This document shows, one piece after another, positions 1 through 5,813 of a stretch of 7,437 nucleotides of DNA. The stretch spans positions 1 to 7,437 of the forward strand of contig JAICUZ010000125.1 in NCBI GenBank assembly GCA_025935595.1, read 5' to 3'. This stretch comes from Burkholderiales bacterium (GTDB taxonomy: Bacteria; Actinomycetota; Thermoleophilia; Gaiellales; Gaiellaceae). The number at the start of each line of letters is the position of its first letter. The first letter of the stretch is position 1. The notes below the pieces were generated by a model. That model saw nothing but the letters and a program-made list of their open reading frames with translations. It did not search any database and was not told where the DNA came from. The translations under genes were made by a program, and so were the position numbers.

Positions 1-618
1 GTCTCCGGCAAGGCGCAGCGCACGAGGATCGACGAGGTGCTCGAGCTCGTCGGCCTGAAGGGCCGCGAGCAGGAACGCGTCGAGGGGTACTCGCGCGGCA
101 TGCGGCAGCGCCTGCACATCGCGCGCGGGATCCTGCACGACCCGGAGGTCGTGTTCCTCGACGAGCCGACGATCGGCGTCGACCCGGTCGGCGCACGCGA
201 GCTCCGCACGACCATCGCCGACCTGATCGCGGCCGGGAAGACCGTGCTCCTCACGACGCACTACATGTTCGAGGCCGACGTGCTCTGCGATCGCATAGCC
301 GTGATCGCAAAAGGCCAGATCGTCGGAGAGGGGACGCCGGAGGCGTTGAAGGCCGGCGTCGCCGAGGGCCGCGTCACCGAGATCGATGCGTTCGGCGTCG
401 ATGAGGCTGCGGTCGCACGGCTCCGCGCAATCGACGGCGTCACCGCCGTCTCCGTCGAGGAGCGCGAGCAGAAGCAGCTGCTCGTCGTTCAGAGCACCGG
501 CGACCGCGAGCTGACCCAACCGCTGCTCGCCGAGCTCGACGGGTTCGAGGTCGGCCGCGTGTCGTCGCGCGAGCCGACGCTCGAAGACGCGTACATCGCG
601 CTCGTCACCGCCGAATGA
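1..618 (+). CDS. ABC transporter ATP-binding subunit, ABC-2/DrrA-like (5'-partial)
   Basis: This is the C-terminal part of an ATPase that would power a membrane permease for export of a drug, lipid or similar substrate. The reading frame is open from base 1, so the true start and the Walker A (P-loop) lie upstream. Visible motifs are an ABC signature of the variant form YSRGMRQRL at 88-114, Walker B VVFLDEP at 148-168, a D-loop region (TIGVDP) right after it, and the switch histidine in LLTTH with His at 259-261. The last 80 or so residues form the accessory domain usual in ABC-2 ATPases, ending in the family-typical 'EPTLEDAYIALV', so the C-terminus is complete. The signature replaces the LSGGQ Ser-Gly-Gly with Ser-Arg-Gly, which is common in this subfamily and not a sign of decay. 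No permease gene follows downstream, so its partner is either upstream or lost. The substrate cannot be told from this. Confidence 0.93.
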   Translation, partial: VSGKAQRTRIDEVLELVGLKGREQERVEGYSRGMRQRLHIARGILHDPEVVFLDEPTIGVDPVGARELRTTIADLIAAGKTVLLTTHYMFEADVLCDRIAVIAKGQIVGEGTPEALKAGVAEGRVTEIDAFGVDEAAVARLRAIDGVTAVSVEEREQKQLLVVQSTGDRELTQPLLAELDGFEVGRVSSREPTLEDAYIALVTAE

Positions 619-668
619 GATCGCTGAAGGTCGTCGCAAGCCGCACCGCCGTCCTCGACGCCTACTAG
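615..668 (+). other. 17-codon ORF overlapping the ATPase stop (possible permease remnant or leader peptide)
   Basis: An ATG at 615 overlaps the ATPase stop as ATGA and opens a frame of 17 codons, MRSLKVVASRTAVLDAY, ending at TAG 666-668. ABC-2 permease genes often begin exactly like this after their ATPase gene, with a short basic start followed by a hydrophobic helix. Here the frame stops before any membrane helix, and none of the bases up to 727 continue a permease-like sequence in another frame. It may be the stump of a deleted permease gene, a tiny translated peptide, or chance. I do not recognise a function. Confidence 0.2.
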
Positions 669-670
669 GC

Positions 671-695
671 GGATCCCCGTTTCGGGGGAAGGTCC
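671..695 (+). terminator. GC-rich hairpin between the ABC ATPase and the signalling operon
   Basis: A 5-bp perfect stem CCCCG (675-679) / CGGGG (683-687) closes on a TTT loop. It can be extended by pairing GGA (671-673) with TCC (693-695) across a small bulge. It sits just after the stop of the 17-codon ORF and 33 bases before the next start codon, a sensible place for a terminator or leader hairpin. No T-run follows, so it is not a classical intrinsic terminator. U-less hairpin terminators have been proposed in GC-rich actinobacteria, but chance is also possible. Confidence 0.3.
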
Positions 696-699
696 CGCG

Positions 700-714
700 G
701 CGGCGAAGCGGCGA
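700..714 (+). repeat. Short tandem direct repeat in the operon leader
   Basis: GCGGCGA occurs at 700-706 and again at 708-714, separated by a single A, 14 bases before the predicted start at 728. An 8-base period is not a whole helical turn, so a paired protein-binding site is not specially favoured. It may simply reflect base composition. No convincing -35/-10 promoter could be picked out in 619-727. Confidence 0.25.
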
Positions 715-727
715 TACCCAGTGAGGC

Positions 728-1792
728 ATGCGGCCCGCCCCGACCCTCCCCGTCACCCCCGGCGGCCTCGATGCGAACCAGCTCGTGGAGCTGTTCGACT
801 CCCTGCCGATCCCCTTCCTCGTCGGACGGGAGAGCGACCGCCGAGTGCTGACTGCGAACCAGGCGTTCCTCGATCTGATCGGTTACGAGCTCGGGGAAGT
901 CGTCGGCGCGACGCCTCCGTTCCCGTGGTGGAGCGAAGGCGACGTCAACGTCGGTTTCACGCCGGGCTCCGTCATCACGCGCACGTACCGATGCAAGGAC
1001 GGGCGCCCACTCGTCGTCGAGGTGACCTCGCACGGTTTTGCCGACGGGCTCTTGCTCGGGATCATCACCGATCTCACCGAGCGCAAGCAACTCGACCAGC
1101 AGCTCGTCCAGAGCGGAAAGCTCACCGCGATCGGCGAGCTCGCCGCCGGCGTCGCGCACGAGATCAACAACCCGTTGTTCGCGATCCTCGGCCTGACCGA
1201 GTTCCTCCTCAAGGAGTCCGAGGACGGATCGCGCGCACGCCACCGGCTCGAGCTGATCCGCGAGACGGGCCTCGAGATCAAGGAGATCGTGCGGGCTCTG
1301 CTCGACTTCGCCGGCGAGAACGCCGAGGAGCGACACCTCGTGCAGATCGAGGACGTCGTGCGTTCGACAGTCGACCTCGTCCGCCGTACGAACGCGCACA
1401 AGGGCGTCGAGCTCGTCGACATGTACGACGCGGCCGACGCGCTCGTCCTCGCGAGCCAGAACCAGCTCAAGCAGATCGTCCTCAACCTGATCGCGAATGC
1501 ACGCCAGGCGATGCCGCTCGGCGGGACGGTCCACGTCGAGGTCTCGCGGCTCGGCACGCACGCGCTCGTCACCGTCGCCGACGACGGGCCCGGCATCGAC
1601 CCTGCTCTGCTGTCGCGCATCTTCGAGCCGTTCTTCACCACGAAGCGCGACCTCGGCGGCACAGGTCTCGGGCTGTCGGTCAGCCTCGGAATCGCCGAGT
1701 CGCACGGCGGCACGCTGATCGCGTCGTCGGAGCCGGGCGTGGGTGCGCGCTTCACGGTGCGCCTGCCGCTTGCAGAGGACGCCCACCGATGA
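728..1792 (+). CDS. Soluble PAS-domain sensor histidine kinase
   Basis: This 354-residue kinase is predicted to sense a cytoplasmic signal through one PAS domain, autophosphorylate on histidine and pass the phosphate to a receiver, most likely the regulator encoded immediately downstream. No membrane segment or signal peptide is visible. Residues about 18-118 are the PAS domain, with a PFPWW stretch at 65-68 and the usual exit DLTERK at 115-120. The dimerisation helix carries the phospho-acceptor His144 in AHEINNP. The ATP-binding domain shows an N-box around Asn257, a G1 box DDGPGI at 285-290, an F-box FEPFFTTK at 299-306 and a G2 box GGTGLGLS at 310-317. All kinase motifs are intact. An in-frame stop at 722-724 makes ATG 728 the earliest possible start. 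The only purine stretch (GAGG 723-726) sits one base from it, too close for a normal ribosome site, so initiation may be leaderless or slightly internal (GTG 785). The stop overlaps the next start (ATGA, 1789-1792). Confidence 0.93.
   Translation: MRPAPTLPVTPGGLDANQLVELFDSLPIPFLVGRESDRRVLTANQAFLDLIGYELGEVVGATPPFPWWSEGDVNVGFTPGSVITRTYRCKDGRPLVVEVTSHGFADGLLLGIITDLTERKQLDQQLVQSGKLTAIGELAAGVAHEINNPLFAILGLTEFLLKESEDGSRARHRLELIRETGLEIKEIVRALLDFAGENAEERHLVQIEDVVRSTVDLVRRTNAHKGVELVDMYDAADALVLASQNQLKQIVLNLIANARQAMPLGGTVHVEVSRLGTHALVTVADDGPGIDPALLSRIFEPFFTTKRDLGGTGLGLSVSLGIAESHGGTLIASSEPGVGARFTVRLPLAEDAHR
1775..1779 (+). promoter_or_regulatory. Ribosome binding site GAGGA for the HD-GYP regulator
   Basis: GAGGA lies nine bases before ATG 1789, within the 3' end of the kinase gene. 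It fixes 1789 as the start of the response regulator, although the same reading frame stays open far upstream (back past 721) inside the kinase gene, where it encodes an implausible Arg-rich sequence. Confidence 0.7.
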
Positions 1793-2784
1793 GCCGCATT
1801 CTCGCGATCGACGACGAGGACGTGATCCGCATGCTCGTCGTCGAGATCCTCGAATCGGTCGGCCACGAAGTCGTCGGCGCGGAAAGTGCCGAGCACGCGC
1901 TCGAGCTGCTCGACCACGGCGAGTTCGACCTCGTCGTCAGCGACGTGGTCATGCCCGGCCTGTCAGGCCTCGAACTGCTCGAGGCCGCACGCAGTCGCCA
2001 GGCGTCGCTTCCGGTCGTCCTGGTCACCGGCGCCGGCACCTACGAGACGCTGAGCCAGGCACTGACACGCGGCGCCGCCGGACTCGTCACGAAGCCGTTC
2101 GCGCACGCCGAGCTCCAGACCGCGGTTTCCGACGCGCTCGAACGGGCGAGCCGCGCGCGCGACGAGCTGCGCGAGCGTCTGCTCGCTCCGACGCTCGCAA
2201 GCGCGCTCGCGAACGCGATCGAAGCCCGCGACTCGTATCTGCACGGTCACTGTGAACGACTCGCGTCGCTCGCAGTCCGGATCGCAGAGGACCTCGGTGT
2301 TGCGCCGGAGGACATCGAGACGGTGCGCCTCGGCGCGATCCTCCACGACGTCGGGAAGATCGGCATCCCCGATCGCGTGCTCCTCAAGCCCGGACCGCTC
2401 GACGACGAGGAGCGGCGGATCATCGAGACCCACACGGAGATCGGCGACAAGCTGCTCGAGCCCCTCGATCTGCTCGCGGGCGCGCGGCCGATCGTCCGCC
2501 ACCACCACGAGCGCTGGGACGGCGCCGGGTACCCCGACGGGCTCGCCGCCGAGGCGATCCCCGTCGGCGCACGGATCGTGTCGGTCGCCGACTCGGTCGA
2601 GGCGATGACGTCGCGGCAGCTCTACCGAAAGCCGCTCGAGGCAGCCGAGATCATCGCCGAGCTGCAACAGCATCGCGGGAAGCAGTGGGACCCTGCGGTC
2701 GTCGACGTCGTGCTGCACCTGATCGCGAGCGGCGAGCTCGTCCTGGCGCAGGGCGGCCTTCGTCTCCTGGAGCTCACACCATGA
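1789..2784 (+). CDS. Response regulator with HD-GYP c-di-GMP phosphodiesterase output
   Basis: This 331-residue two-domain regulator is predicted to hydrolyse cyclic di-GMP to pGpG and/or GMP under control of receiver phosphorylation. Residues 1-120 form the receiver: acidic pair Asp8/Asp9, phospho-acceptor Asp52 in SDVVMPG, Thr80 and Lys102 in TKPF. A helical linker (about 113-140) leads to the HD-GYP domain at about 138-325. Its signature residues are all present: the HD pair His186-Asp187 in LHDVGKIGIPD, His215 in ETHTEIG, the adjacent His-His pair 238-239 within RHHHERWDG, the GYP triad at 247-249 followed by DGL, and Asp268 in VADSVEAMTS. The enzyme is therefore expected to be active rather than a degenerate c-di-GMP sensor. 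The gene is coupled at both ends by 4-base overlaps, to the PAS kinase upstream and to the HTH gene downstream, so the kinase is its most likely partner. No GGDEF cyclase is nearby. Confidence 0.93.
   Translation: MSRILAIDDEDVIRMLVVEILESVGHEVVGAESAEHALELLDHGEFDLVVSDVVMPGLSGLELLEAARSRQASLPVVLVTGAGTYETLSQALTRGAAGLVTKPFAHAELQTAVSDALERASRARDELRERLLAPTLASALANAIEARDSYLHGHCERLASLAVRIAEDLGVAPEDIETVRLGAILHDVGKIGIPDRVLLKPGPLDDEERRIIETHTEIGDKLLEPLDLLAGARPIVRHHHERWDGAGYPDGLAAEAIPVGARIVSVADSVEAMTSRQLYRKPLEAAEIIAELQQHRGKQWDPAVVDVVLHLIASGELVLAQGGLRLLELTP
2769..2772 (+). promoter_or_regulatory. Ribosome binding site GGAG for the stand-alone HTH gene
   Basis: GGAG lies eight bases before ATG 2781, at the 3' end of the HD-GYP gene. 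It supports starting the small HTH protein at 2781 rather than at an in-frame ATG at 2685, which would add a low-complexity Arg-rich extension translated out of frame from the phosphodiesterase gene. Confidence 0.65.
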
Positions 2785-2987
2785 AGACGGCGGAAACGCT
2801 CACTGCGCGCGAACGCGAAGTGCTCGCTCTGCTCGCCGACGGGCTCGCACACGAGGAGATCGCGCAGCGGCTCGGCATCGGCTCCGAGACCGTTCGCACG
2901 CACGTACGCAAGGCGAGCAGCCGGCTCGGGGCGTCGACGCGCACGCAAGCGGTGGCGACGGCATTGAGGCTCGGGCTGATCTCGTGA
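2781..2987 (+). CDS. Stand-alone LuxR/GerE-type helix-turn-helix protein (68 aa)
   Basis: The whole protein is one DNA-binding domain of the LuxR C-terminal (GerE) type. The domain begins at LTAREREVL (7-15), continues through the scaffold and recognition helices (EEIAQRLGIGSETVRTHV, 25-42) and ends with the dimerisation helix (TQAVATALRLGLI, 55-67). The diagnostic residues of the family are present, including Glu11/Glu13, Gly21, Ile27-Ala28, Ser35, Thr37-Val38 and His41. There is no receiver, autoinducer-binding or other sensory domain. The usual architecture is a receiver plus HTH of about 200-220 residues; Bacillus GerE is a known single-domain exception of similar size. Its start overlaps the HD-GYP stop (ATGA) and its stop overlaps the hybrid-kinase start (GTGA), so it should be made together with two receiver proteins. 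It probably binds DNA as a dimer; target sites and activator or repressor role are unknown. Confidence 0.9.
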   Translation: MKTAETLTAREREVLALLADGLAHEEIAQRLGIGSETVRTHVRKASSRLGASTRTQAVATALRLGLIS

Positions 2988-5791
2988 CGCCGCTTCGGCC
3001 CGACCTCGAGGTTGCGGCGCTCTCCGGCGAGGTCGACGCCGTCATGCAGGGGATCGTCGAGCGGCTGATGCTGCTCCCCCACGCCGACGGCGCCTCGATC
3101 TCGACCGTCGACGACGAGTTCGCCTACTTCGGCGTGTGCGCCGGCGCGGACCTCCCCCTCCAGGGACGGACGTTCCGGCTCGAGGACACGCTCGGCGCCA
3201 CGTGCTTGCGTGGCGACCTCGCCGTGCTCCGGAAGACGACCGGCCCCGAGGTCGACCGCTGCCTGACGCCCGGCGCGGAGTCGATCGCGCTCGCGCCGCT
3301 CGAATGGCACGGCCGCGTACGCGGCGTGCTCGGTGTTCGCAGCCCCTCGCTCGAGGCGTTCGACGACGCGGGCGTCGAGGAAGTCCGGATGCTCGCCGCC
3401 GGCGCTTCGATTGCCCTGCGCAATGCCGAGGTGATCGCGCAGCTGGCCGCCAGCGAGCGCAGTTACCGCGAGCTGCACGATCGCGCCGCCGACGCCATCC
3501 TTGTCTTTGACGCGGGCTCCGTGATCACCGACGCTAACAAGGCCGCGGCCGAGCTCCTCCTGCGTCCGGTCGACGAGTTGCGCGGCATGCATGCGAGCGA
3601 GCTCTTCACGTCGGCCGAGTTGACCGCTGCCCCCTTGCGGACGGACGAGCTGAAGCGGACGGGCGAGCTCCGGTCTGAGCGCCCGTTCCTGCGCAAGGAC
3701 GGCACCGAGATCATGGTCGAGTACTCCTGCCGCATCCTCGATGACGGTCGCGTGCACACCGCGTTGCGGGACGTCACGCAGCGGCGGCGTGCGGAAGACC
3801 GCCTGCGGACGAACCTCGGGCGTCTGCACGCGATCGTGCAGACACAGCAGCAGATCGCCGCGCTGGAGCTGGACCACGAGATGCTCACGAGCACGATCGT
3901 CCTGCGCGCACAGCGTCTGTGCGGCGGCGACGGTGCCGCCGTGCAGTGGTTCGAGGGGCACGAAACGGTGTACCACCACTGTTCCGGCGTCGCGGCCGGC
4001 CACGTCGGGCTTCGGCTCGACCGCTCGGCAAGCCTCGCCGGGCTCGCGGCGTTGAACGACGAAGCCGTGTACTCGTCGGACGCGGCAGTCGATCCACGCG
4101 CCGACGGCGACGTGTGCGCCCGCCTCGGCATCCGGTCGCTGATCTGCGCGCCGCTCCACCGCGACGGCACCGTCGTCGGCGCCCTGTCCATCCTCGGCCG
4201 TGAGCCGAACGCCTTCGACGAGCTCGCGGTGGAGACGGCCCGGCTGATGGCGGAGTTCATCGGCGCAGTCCTGCGCAACACGAACGAACTGCAGGAGCGC
4301 GGCGCGTTGCTCGAGATGCTGCGATTGCAGGACCAGATCGTCGAGCACATGCAGACGGCGCTCTACGTGTTCAGCGCTGCGGGTGGCTCGCTTCGATTGC
4401 GCTTCGCGAACAAGGCGACCGAGGACGCGACCGGGCTTGCGATCGCCGAGGTGATGGGCCGCCCGCTCAAGGAGATCTTCCCGAACGTCCCGCCGGCGTT
4501 GATCGAGCGCCTGCTGCAGATCGTCGAGACGGGCGAGGTGTTCGACGCGGGCCAGATCGAGTACTCCGACGACCGGATCGGGCACAGCATCTTCTCGGTC
4601 AAGGCGTTCCCTCTTCCGGACCAAGGGGTCGCCGTGACGTTCGACAACGTCACGGACGTCGCGCGTATCGAGGGCCAGCTGCGCCAGGCGCAGAAGATGG
4701 AGGCCGTCGGCCGCCTGGCCGGCGGCATCGCTCACGACTTCAACAACCTGCTCACCGCGATCTCCGGCTACAGCGAGTTCCTGATCGGCGGGACGCCCGA
4801 CCCGAAGCTGCGCCGGTACGCCGAGGAGATCAAACGTGCGTCCGATCGCGCAGCGGCTCTCACGGGCCAGCTGCTCGCGTTCAGCCGCCGGCAGGTGCTC
4901 CAGCCGCGCATCCTCGACCTGAACGCGACGGTCGGCGACATGGACATGATGCTGCGCCGGCTGATCGGCGAGGACGTCGAGCTCGTGACGATGCTCGGCT
5001 CCGAGCTTGCGCCCGTTCGCGCCGACCCGACGCAGATCGAGCAGGTGATCATCAATCTCGCTGTGAACGCGCGCGACGCGATGCCGCAGGGCGGCTCGGT
5101 CACGATCGAGACGGCGAACGTCGAGGTCGACGAGGCCCCGTTCGTGGAGCTGCGCCTGACCGACACCGGTGTCGGCATGACCGAGTCCGAGCGTCGCCAG
5201 CTCTTCGACCCGTTCTTCACGACGAAGGAAGGCGGTACCGGCCTCGGGCTCGCGACGGTGTACGGGATCGTCGATCAGAGCGGCGGCACGATCGAGGTGG
5301 AATCGGCGCCCGGACTCGGCTCGTCGTTCAGGATCCTGCTACCGGCCGAGTGGGCGCCGGTCGACGCGCCCGACGCCGACCCAGCGGGCGTCGCGCCTGC
5401 CGTCGGCGAGGAGACGATCCTGCTCGTCGAGGACGAGCTCGTCGTGCGCCGGCTCGTCGCCGAGATCCTCGAGTCGAACGGCTACTCGGTGCTGCAGGCG
5501 GGCGACGGCCCGTCCGCGCTCGAGCTGCTCCGGCGCCATACCGGCCCGCTCGACCTGCTCGTGACGGATGTCGTGATGCCCGGCATGAGTGGGCCCGACG
5601 TCGCCGGCGCGGTCGCAGCGATGCGGCCCGGCACGCACGTGCTCTACATCTCCGGCTACACCGATTCGTCAGTCGGACAGCACGGCGTACTCGAGCCCGG
5701 GGTCGCCTTCCTGCAGAAGCCGTTCGACGCCGACGTCCTCACGCGCAAGGTGCGCGAGGTGCTCGACGGCGCCGTCGTGCCCGTCGACTGA
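2984..5791 (+). CDS. Hybrid sensor histidine kinase, GAF-PAS-GAF-PAS-HisKA-HATPase-REC
   Basis: This 935-residue soluble kinase integrates several cytoplasmic cues. Domains in order: GAF 1 (about 15-150), PAS 1 (about 155-270, ending DVTQRRRAEDRL), GAF 2 (about 285-435, with LGIRSLICAPL at 381-391), PAS 2 (about 450-562), dimerisation/phospho-acceptor helix with His584 in AHDFNNLL, ATPase domain with N-box around Asn695, G1 DTGVGM 727-732, F-box FDPFFTTK 741-748 and G2 GGTGLGLA 750-757. A Pro/Ala-rich linker (791-808) leads to a C-terminal receiver (810-930) with Glu816/Asp817, phospho-acceptor Asp862 in TDVVMPG, Ser890 and Lys912. No membrane helices are visible. All catalytic motifs are intact. 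The GTG start at 2984 overlaps the HTH gene stop (GTGA); ribosome-site support is weak (GAGG at 2966-2969, 14 bases away). The next in-frame start candidate, ATG 3044, would cut into GAF 1. There is no HPt domain, so the receiver may relay through an external HPt or tune the kinase itself. Confidence 0.93.
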   Translation: MTPLRPDLEVAALSGEVDAVMQGIVERLMLLPHADGASISTVDDEFAYFGVCAGADLPLQGRTFRLEDTLGATCLRGDLAVLRKTTGPEVDRCLTPGAESIALAPLEWHGRVRGVLGVRSPSLEAFDDAGVEEVRMLAAGASIALRNAEVIAQLAASERSYRELHDRAADAILVFDAGSVITDANKAAAELLLRPVDELRGMHASELFTSAELTAAPLRTDELKRTGELRSERPFLRKDGTEIMVEYSCRILDDGRVHTALRDVTQRRRAEDRLRTNLGRLHAIVQTQQQIAALELDHEMLTSTIVLRAQRLCGGDGAAVQWFEGHETVYHHCSGVAAGHVGLRLDRSASLAGLAALNDEAVYSSDAAVDPRADGDVCARLGIRSLICAPLHRDGTVVGALSILGREPNAFDELAVETARLMAEFIGAVLRNTNELQERGALLEMLRLQDQIVEHMQTALYVFSAAGGSLRLRFANKATEDATGLAIAEVMGRPLKEIFPNVPPALIERLLQIVETGEVFDAGQIEYSDDRIGHSIFSVKAFPLPDQGVAVTFDNVTDVARIEGQLRQAQKMEAVGRLAGGIAHDFNNLLTAISGYSEFLIGGTPDPKLRRYAEEIKRASDRAAALTGQLLAFSRRQVLQPRILDLNATVGDMDMMLRRLIGEDVELVTMLGSELAPVRADPTQIEQVIINLAVNARDAMPQGGSVTIETANVEVDEAPFVELRLTDTGVGMTESERRQLFDPFFTTKEGGTGLGLATVYGIVDQSGGTIEVESAPGLGSSFRILLPAEWAPVDAPDADPAGVAPAVGEETILLVEDELVVRRLVAEILESNGYSVLQAGDGPSALELLRRHTGPLDLLVTDVVMPGMSGPDVAGAVAAMRPGTHVLYISGYTDSSVGQHGVLEPGVAFLQKPFDADVLTRKVREVLDGAVVPVD
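4632..4655. repeat. 24-base perfect inverted repeat inside the hybrid kinase gene
   Basis: Arms CCGTGACGTT (4632-4641) and AACGTCACGG (4646-4655) are exact reverse complements around the spacer CGAC. It lies in the coding sequence for the end of the second PAS domain (residues about 550-558, AVTFDNVTD). It could form a 10-bp RNA stem with a four-base loop or be a dyad-symmetric protein site. A rough estimate for a GC-rich 7.4-kb sequence is a few hundredths of an expected chance hit per spacer length, so chance is not excluded once several spacers are allowed. Confidence 0.4.
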
Positions 5792-5813
5792 CGGTTCTGG
5801 TTGTCTTCGCGCG

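Noticed and set aside
88..114. Degenerate ABC signature suggesting a dead ATPase
   Set aside because: Ser-Arg-Gly in place of Ser-Gly-Gly is common in ABC-2/DrrA-like ATPases, and Walker B, D-loop and switch His are intact.
671..727. Cyclic di-GMP riboswitch ahead of the c-di-GMP-related operon
   Set aside because: I looked for the conserved GEMM-type core and paired helices. The leader is too short and shows only one hairpin and a direct repeat.
665..1786. Open reading frame of 373 codons on the - strand
   Set aside because: It is antisense to the PAS kinase gene, with charged low-complexity composition and no motif. It is a composition artefact.
721..1788. Possible N-terminal extension fusing kinase-region sequence to the HD-GYP regulator
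   Set aside because: The frame is open from 721 but encodes an Arg/Pro-rich nonsense sequence out of frame with the real kinase gene. The receiver begins cleanly at ATG 1789 with a ribosome site nine bases before it.
1957..1969. Interrupted palindrome GGCCTG-T-CAGGCC in the receiver coding sequence
   Set aside because: It is short and explained by the codons for the conserved Pro-Gly-Leu-Ser-Gly-Leu loop after the phospho-acceptor Asp.
3196..3215. 7-bp inverted repeat CGCCACG / CGTGGCG with a 6-base loop in the GAF 1 coding region
   Set aside because: Arms of this length are expected by chance several times in GC-rich DNA of this size, and there is no positional argument for function.
2774..4735. 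Open reading frame of 653 codons on the - strand
   Set aside because: It lies opposite the intact hybrid kinase and HTH genes, and its protein is an Arg/Glu/Asp/Ala-rich mirror of their codons with no recognisable domain. This is typical of antisense frames in GC-rich genes.
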